A stretch of DNA of 64,000 nucleotides, taken from Candidatus Aminicenantota bacterium. GTDB taxonomy: Bacteria > Acidobacteriota > Aminicenantia > Aminicenantales > Aminicenantaceae. Positions within the stretch are counted from its first letter, which is position 1. Each line of letters starts with the position of its first letter. The notes under the pieces are model-generated. The model was not told where the DNA came from. It saw nothing but the letters and a program-made list of their open reading frames with translations, and ran no database searches. Both the position numbers and the translations under genes were made by a program. Shown one piece after another: positions 59,954 to 64,000 of this stretch. The DNA lies in assembly GCA_014727835.1 (NCBI GenBank), contig WJMT01000070.1, positions 1-64,000 on the forward strand, read 5' to 3'.

Positions 59954-60619
59954 TCAGTTGAAAATCTCTTTGAGCAGGGGAACCAGGCTTAAAGCATAAT
60001 CAATTTCTCTTAAGGGGATCTGATTATCAGCGGAGATATCTGTGAACCGTCCGTCTTTATTGCTGTCTTTGGTCACAATGAGCAGATCCGCATAGGGGGC
60101 GACAGCACTGATCATTCTTTCATTGTCGCTTCCCGGAGCTCCTCTTTTAGAAATCCCTCCCACGTGGATACCGATGATAGAGATATTGTTCTCTTTACAG
60201 TATTTTATGATTTCTTTGAGTCTGTTGACTTCATCATCCACAGTCAGTCCGGATGCTCCCATGCCTTTTAAGCTGGCCCCTATAGCAAACATAATGGTTT
60301 GATAGCCTGTACCCTGGGGATATTGTTCGAGATCTGTATGCATTTCTACATGAAATCCCTGTTCAGATTCGGCTCCTCCCAGGCCGACGCCAGCACTGAT
60401 CATCTGGACGTCCGGAACATCACAGTAGTCATACATGATACCTGCTTCTTCGCAGACGATATTTAACGTGGTCACATCCGGACTTTGGCCGGCGGAAGTG
60501 GTGAGTACCGGAAGATCTGCTTTGGGAAGATCTTGTGAGACTAGAAGATTTCCGTTGAGAAGAAAAGCGAGAGAACCCATTAATAAAACAATGACTGTTC
60601 TCAATATTATTTTTTTCAT
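59954..60619 (-). CDS. Exported DUF6305-family protein
   Basis: 221 residues with a signal peptide or anchor (about 1-27, KKIILRTVIVLLMGSLAFLL). The body, with VLTTSAGQSPDVTTLNIVCEEA, YQTIMFAIGASLKGMGASG, NISIIGIHVGGISKRGAPGSDNE, DLLIVTKDSNKDGRF and a final LSLVPLLKEIF, looks like an alpha/beta Rossmann-like fold, and I recognise it as DUF6305 with moderate confidence. The function of that family is not known to me. AAAGGAGT lies 5 bases before ATG 60619. It is the last gene of the transporter-51aa-M99 module, 38 bases after the M99-like gene. Confidence 0.75.
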   Translation of the reverse strand: MKKIILRTVIVLLMGSLAFLLNGNLLVSQDLPKADLPVLTTSAGQSPDVTTLNIVCEEAGIMYDYCDVPDVQMISAGVGLGGAESEQGFHVEMHTDLEQYPQGTGYQTIMFAIGASLKGMGASGLTVDDEVNRLKEIIKYCKENNISIIGIHVGGISKRGAPGSDNERMISAVAPYADLLIVTKDSNKDGRFTDISADNQIPLREIDYALSLVPLLKEIFN

Positions 60620-60657
60620 GGTCACTCCTTTAACCGAGGCCAATGGTCCGTTTGCCC

Positions 60658-61833
60658 TCAGTTATGAAATATATTTTCTTTTTTGGCTTTGGAAGGATCT
60701 TTGAAATAAGATCCGATTCCATTCTTAACGACTTGTTTATATCGCGGTGTATTGGAAATAAGCAGGGCTTTTTCTGGATTTTTTCGTGTAAACTGCTTGG
60801 CTATTTCAAGGACGGCAGAACAGTGCTGACCCACTCTTTTAGACATAGGCCAGCCGTTTTCATCATAAGGAACAAACAGCTTCCCCTTTTTGGATAGTTT
60901 CAGAAGAAAGGGGTCTTTTCCGTTCAGAAGGAGGTCTTCTGTTTTGGGTCCTGTGGGTTGGTCGAGAAAAGGAAGGGGGGCCTCCAATAAAAAGGGAAGA
61001 GCATCAGAGAAGTCTCCGATTTCTCTATGAGAGAGTCCTCTAAAACCTGAGGGTGAAGGTTCCACATGGTTATCAAATCCCTCCATGGCTTTTAAAGTCA
61101 GTGAGGTCATGGTTGCGATGCGCATGGATTTTTCAGGAGCCACAATGCAGTTGGTCACAGGAAACATGGTTTCAGCTCCATGGATGTCGATAACCAGGTC
61201 TACATTTTCTTTTCTTATCAGCTCCATGGCTGCATAGGTCAATTTTTCCATCAAAGCTCCGTCCGGTCTTCCTGGCCATGTCCGGTTTGTGTTTCGGATA
61301 TCCAAATAGGATAGAAGTTGTCTGTCAGGGTAATGAACATACACATCCGGGTCAGGCCATTGGTCTAAGGGAGAAGCCACTCGGTTGCCCATACGAAATC
61401 TTTTCTTCCCCCAATGAGTCTTGATTTCAAAATAAAGAGGATATCCATCCCCTGATCGTGTATTTCTGCCCCCGCTGTTGTTGAATTGGGGAATGATGAT
61501 CAATGTGCCTTTTTCCACCACTGCGTTTTCTAGAAAGATCAGCGAACTCAGCAAAGCTGCAGGCTCGTTAGAATGAGTGTTGGCAATGATCAGCATCTTT
61601 CCACCTTCTTGTTCGGCCTTTAGAAAAAAAACATTGGTATCTGTTATGGTCCCGTCCAGTCCCGGGCCGTAATCACTGAGTTTTTTGACTTCGGTGACTC
61701 CTGGTCCAGCTACAATAGGAGTCTGAAAATGACGGTGGTGATACAGCTGAAGTCCGCCAATAAGGGTGATAGTGCCAATAAAGAGCACTAACAAAATTTT
61801 ATATGCAATGATACGTGACATTTGATTCTCCAT
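60658..61833 (-). CDS. Membrane-anchored M99/succinylglutamate-desuccinylase-like metallohydrolase
   Basis: 391 residues. One N-terminal transmembrane helix (about 8-28) puts the catalytic domain outside. The zinc signature of the M14/M99/AstE group is visible: NTHSNEPAA (His-x-x-Glu), and DLVIDIHGAETMFP further on (third ligand His). SGFRGLSHREIGDF and FLLEAPLPFLDQPTGPKTEDL follow. Relatives remove acyl groups or C-terminal residues from small amides or peptides. Its start lies 3 bases after the stop of the 51-residue membrane protein. Within this module it may process a substrate that the transporter imports or a product it exports (inference). Confidence 0.8.
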   Translation of the reverse strand: MENQMSRIIAYKILLVLFIGTITLIGGLQLYHHRHFQTPIVAGPGVTEVKKLSDYGPGLDGTITDTNVFFLKAEQEGGKMLIIANTHSNEPAALLSSLIFLENAVVEKGTLIIIPQFNNSGGRNTRSGDGYPLYFEIKTHWGKKRFRMGNRVASPLDQWPDPDVYVHYPDRQLLSYLDIRNTNRTWPGRPDGALMEKLTYAAMELIRKENVDLVIDIHGAETMFPVTNCIVAPEKSMRIATMTSLTLKAMEGFDNHVEPSPSGFRGLSHREIGDFSDALPFLLEAPLPFLDQPTGPKTEDLLLNGKDPFLLKLSKKGKLFVPYDENGWPMSKRVGQHCSAVLEIAKQFTRKNPEKALLISNTPRYKQVVKNGIGSYFKDPSKAKKENIFHN

Positions 61834-61836
61834 GGG

Positions 61837-61992
61837 CTATTTTGCACGAAAAAGTCTTAAAATCAATGGGATCATGATAAGTATGTATTGAAGCATTTGA
61901 TCCACACTTTTCTCTTCCCGGATAAAATTCCATATTAACAGAGCCAGCAAATAAGCACTGATGAGATAATATATGATCATGATAAACGGCAT
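61837..61992 (-). CDS. 51-residue membrane protein in the transporter module
   Basis: ATG 61992 with AAGGAGG 7 bases upstream to TAG at 61839-61837. The 51 residues form two hydrophobic helices (about 3-21 and 33-48) separated by a charged loop (WNFIREEKSVDQM), ending RLFRAK. Its size, position just after a two-repeat transporter (12-base gap) and before the metallohydrolase (3-base gap) suggest a small accessory subunit, comparable in idea to the small membrane subunits of other carriers. No homologue is recognised by eye. Confidence 0.7.
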   Translation of the reverse strand: MPFIMIIYYLISAYLLALLIWNFIREEKSVDQMLQYILIMIPLILRLFRAK

Positions 61993-62004
61993 AACAGTTC
62001 CTCC

Positions 62005-63318
62005 TTATAGACTCCATTTCACCAAAAAGTCCAGTTGGGTGCTGAAGATCACCATCAGCAATCCCACGACAGTGATAACCACCCAGGGAATCCAGGTGCT
62101 TTTGAGAAACGACCAGTAAGACCTTTTGTATTCAGAAACCATAACACTCAATCGTCCGATGAGGGCTGTGGGAGGCAGGCCGTCACCCAGGGGCCAAAGA
62201 AGGCTCAATCCGGCAATGGCCACAGTGGCGTGAAGTCCGATGGAATCCAAAAACCAGACCAATGGGATACCGATGATTGCAGCCCCACCGTAAGTGAAAA
62301 CTCCTTCAGAAACAGGGATGATCACAGCAAGAGACACGAAAAGCAGGATTAAAGGAGTGCTGATCACCGCATAGGAGATCAGCCCTCTCACTCCAGTCGC
62401 TGTCATGATCTGCTGAAGCATTCCCACAGCTACCATAGTAGAGAGAAGCGGGGTTAATTTTTTGACCGTATCCCTCGATAATTTGACTATGTTTATCTTT
62501 TTGGGGCTAAGGATGAGAGCAAAGACAGCAGAGATCACAAACTGAAAAGGAAGGCCAATGACGGGAAGTGTAAAAGGCCAGACTCTTAAAGCAATCACTA
62601 AGCCAAAAAAGACCAAAAACGGGATGAGCACTCTCCACCATTTCATACCTTTGGGAACTTGCGGCATTTGTTTTAAGGCGGATTCAAGGGTGGATTTTTC
62701 TTGTTTTTTCCAACCTAGGGTTAAAACAGTGAAAGTCCCCAACAAAAGCACTGGGATACCAAGAGGCAGTTCGAATCCCACATAAGGGATGGCGGTTCCT
62801 GCAGATAAGATCATGGCCCAGATATTCACTGGAGGAGCTGCCGCACTCAGTCCAGCTATAATGAACAGAATAGCAGCCACTTTTCTGCGTTTGATTCCCA
62901 AATAGCCGAGAGCCAGGGCCACAGGGGCTCCGACCACAAGTAAAGAAACGCTGCCTGCACCTGTCAGAGCTCCTGGAATGAGAGTGATGAACATCAAAAG
63001 AAGTAGAGCAATGAGACGTTTGTTATAGAAGTATTTAATGGTGTTTTTGACCACATAATTGACACCGCCGGATTCAGAGATAATGGCCATGAATATTGTT
63101 GCTGTAACAAATATCAATATCACATCCAAATAGGCAAATGATCCTTCAACCAGATGTCGAGCCAACTGGTTAATAGGGGGAGTCTTGGTGAATGCTCCAA
63201 AAATCCCTCCAGCAAGAGCGGCCAGAAACATGCTGATTTCCACAGAGACTTTTCTCCATTTTGCAAAACTGTAAGCAGAGATCATAACCAAGAAAGTAAA
63301 GACGATCTGTGTTTGCAT
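62005..63318 (-). CDS. Two-repeat ion-transporter-superfamily permease (TRAP-DctM/UIT-like)
   Basis: 437 residues with about 11-12 hydrophobic segments. Two inverted-topology-like repeats are suggested by the matching loops LIPGALTGAGSVSLLVVGAPVALALG (near 110-140) and LLWPLGDGLPPTALIGRLSVM (near 365-390), each placing small residues and Pro in a re-entrant-hairpin-like setting, as in ion transporter (IT) superfamily carriers such as TRAP-DctM, CitMHS and GntP. It probably imports an organic anion with Na+ or H+ (family knowledge, substrate unknown). No DctP-type binding protein is nearby, though the DUF6305 protein might replace it (inference). It is the first gene of the module; GGAG lies just before ATG 63318. 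Confidence 0.8.
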   Translation of the reverse strand: MQTQIVFTFLVMISAYSFAKWRKVSVEISMFLAALAGGIFGAFTKTPPINQLARHLVEGSFAYLDVILIFVTATIFMAIISESGGVNYVVKNTIKYFYNKRLIALLLLMFITLIPGALTGAGSVSLLVVGAPVALALGYLGIKRRKVAAILFIIAGLSAAAPPVNIWAMILSAGTAIPYVGFELPLGIPVLLLGTFTVLTLGWKKQEKSTLESALKQMPQVPKGMKWWRVLIPFLVFFGLVIALRVWPFTLPVIGLPFQFVISAVFALILSPKKINIVKLSRDTVKKLTPLLSTMVAVGMLQQIMTATGVRGLISYAVISTPLILLFVSLAVIIPVSEGVFTYGGAAIIGIPLVWFLDSIGLHATVAIAGLSLLWPLGDGLPPTALIGRLSVMVSEYKRSYWSFLKSTWIPWVVITVVGLLMVIFSTQLDFLVKWSL

Positions 63319-63525
63319 TCCAAACTCCTTTGGTCAATTCTACATTTGTGCTTTCCCCGGAGTCAAGAAATCTCAGAAAAAAAACAGCGCGATTTGTTTG
63401 TTTGAGATTATTATTTATTTGGAGATGAAAATGATGATATAAGGAACATTTTTGAGTGTCATACGTATTTATTAATAAAGCCTGGGAAGTCTCTCACAAA
63501 GGGATCTTTCATAAGGATTTGAAAA

Positions 63526-63711
63526 ATGAAAATATTATTATGGTTTGTTTTGCTGGCACTTTCATGGCCGCTCGCACTGTTGGCTCTAGTGCTTTATCCC
63601 ATTATTTGGCTTCTTTTGATTCCCTTTCGTTTGCTGGGGATCACAGTCAATGCTGTTTTGGATCTGGTCAAATCGGTCATAACACTACCTGCCCGATTGA
63701 TATCCCGATGA
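63526..63711 (+). CDS. Small hydrophobic membrane protein
   Basis: 61 residues, two nearly continuous hydrophobic helices (about 2-31 and 36-55) with the short break IPFRLLGIT and a basic C-terminus (PARLISR). AAGGAT lies about 8 bases before ATG 63526. It has 208 upstream bases in which I see no other gene. The function is unknown; it could be a small membrane-stress or regulatory peptide. It is convergent with rpoD, 59 bases away. Confidence 0.6.
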   Translation: MKILLWFVLLALSWPLALLALVLYPIIWLLLIPFRLLGITVNAVLDLVKSVITLPARLISR

Positions 63712-63770
63712 GAACAGTGAAGAATTCAGGTTTGTTATGTGTTGCCTTTGGGTCTTTTTAAGAAATCAGG

Positions 63771-64000
63771 CTAATTGGCAAAAGCTCTGAGTTTCTGGCT
63801 CATAGGATTGGTCTTGATTTTTTTCAAAGCTTTGGCTTCGATTTGTCTGATTCTTTCCCTGGTGACATTGAATTTTTGTCCCACTTCTTCAAGAGTATGA
63901 GGCCTTTCATCACTGAGTCCGAATCTCATTTTCAATACTTTTGTTTCCCTTTCAGATAAAACCTCAAAGGCATCTTGGAGAAGCTCTTTCAGGTTGATGT
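63771..64000 (-). CDS. rpoD: RNA polymerase sigma factor RpoD, C-terminal end only
   Basis: Only the last 76 codons lie in the window; the gene continues beyond 64000. They form sigma region 4: [28 protein letters not shown], then the -35-binding helix-turn-helix [18 protein letters not shown], and the C-terminal LRAFAN, ending in TAG at 63773-63771. The [10 protein letters not shown] motif and the C-terminal tail are those of the housekeeping sigma70 (RpoD) rather than ECF or sigma28 factors. This agrees with the sigma70-type promoters proposed across the window. Confidence 0.93.
   Translation of the reverse strand, partial: INLKELLQDAFEVLSERETKVLKMRFGLSDERPHTLEEVGQKFNVTRERIRQIEAKALKKIKTNPMSQKLRAFAN

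Noticed and set aside
1-64000. rRNA, tRNA, CRISPR arrays, insertion sequences, prophage
   Set aside because: I looked for repeated spacers, transposase motifs, terminal repeats and RNA gene signatures by eye and saw none. A tRNAscan/Infernal run would be needed to exclude small RNA genes.

Overview
The window looks like chromosome from an anaerobic, fermentative, Gram-negative bacterium of moderate G+C with short intergenic gaps. Outer-membrane barrel-like proteins (22966-23616, 24577-25719), lipoprotein-type and Sec signals, and a TolB-like propeller point to two membranes. A NuoF/HydB-type flavoprotein, a fumarate-reductase-like flavoprotein and an old-yellow-enzyme homologue suggest anaerobic redox metabolism. 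DUF5107/TPR proteins, Ser/Thr kinases with TPRs and many carbohydrate genes resemble Candidatus Aminicenantes or relatives. That assignment is inference, because no rRNA or ribosomal protein gene is present. No rRNA, tRNA, CRISPR array, complete insertion sequence or prophage was recognised.

Left part (1-25.7 kb): a sodium:solute symporter (cut by the edge) diverges from a six-hairpin glycosidase and an exported M20 amidohydrolase. A Ser/Thr kinase and an SH3 protein follow and share a C-terminal domain. A minus-strand operon encodes a [2Fe-2S] protein, a 1025-residue NuoF-GltD fusion and an RRM protein. It diverges from an XRE regulator across a region with a good promoter and paired operator-like repeats. 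Next come two overlapping signalling genes (a HisKA_2 kinase, and a receiver-PAS-kinase with a degenerate H-box), a sugar isomerase, a Cys/Met lyase, an ABC-F protein and a group of envelope proteins.

Middle (26-48 kb): a carbohydrate region. The operon nagA, catalytically degenerate phosphohexomutase, intact phosphohexomutase, nagB, DUF5107-TPR is tightly overlapped. It diverges from an operon of OYE-like reductase, FRD-like flavoprotein, SDR and a KDPG aldolase-KDG kinase fusion. A further minus-strand operon holds GH38 mannosidase, Gfo/Idh/MocA oxidoreductase, URO-D-like protein and a TIM-barrel glycosidase whose best start is a non-standard ATC. With the heparinase II/III-like protein at 55-58 kb, this fits breakdown of polymers containing both amino sugars and uronic acids, such as glycosaminoglycans.

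Right part (48-64 kb): a cold-shock gene with a strong promoter and long leader, an apparently exported glutamate racemase homologue, pfkA, divergent genes for an HcnABC/opine-oxidase-like dehydrogenase, a tricorn-protease remnant, the heparinase-like protein, an HD-GYP phosphodiesterase, a four-gene module (IT-type transporter, 51-residue membrane protein, M99-like metallohydrolase, DUF6305 protein), a small membrane protein, and the 3' end of rpoD.

The best candidates for something undescribed are the active/degenerate mutase pair inside the nag operon, the NuoF-GltD fusion under XRE control without a hydrogenase beside it, the exported racemase, and the transporter-M99-DUF6305 module. All functions were read from motifs by eye. 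No database search was run.
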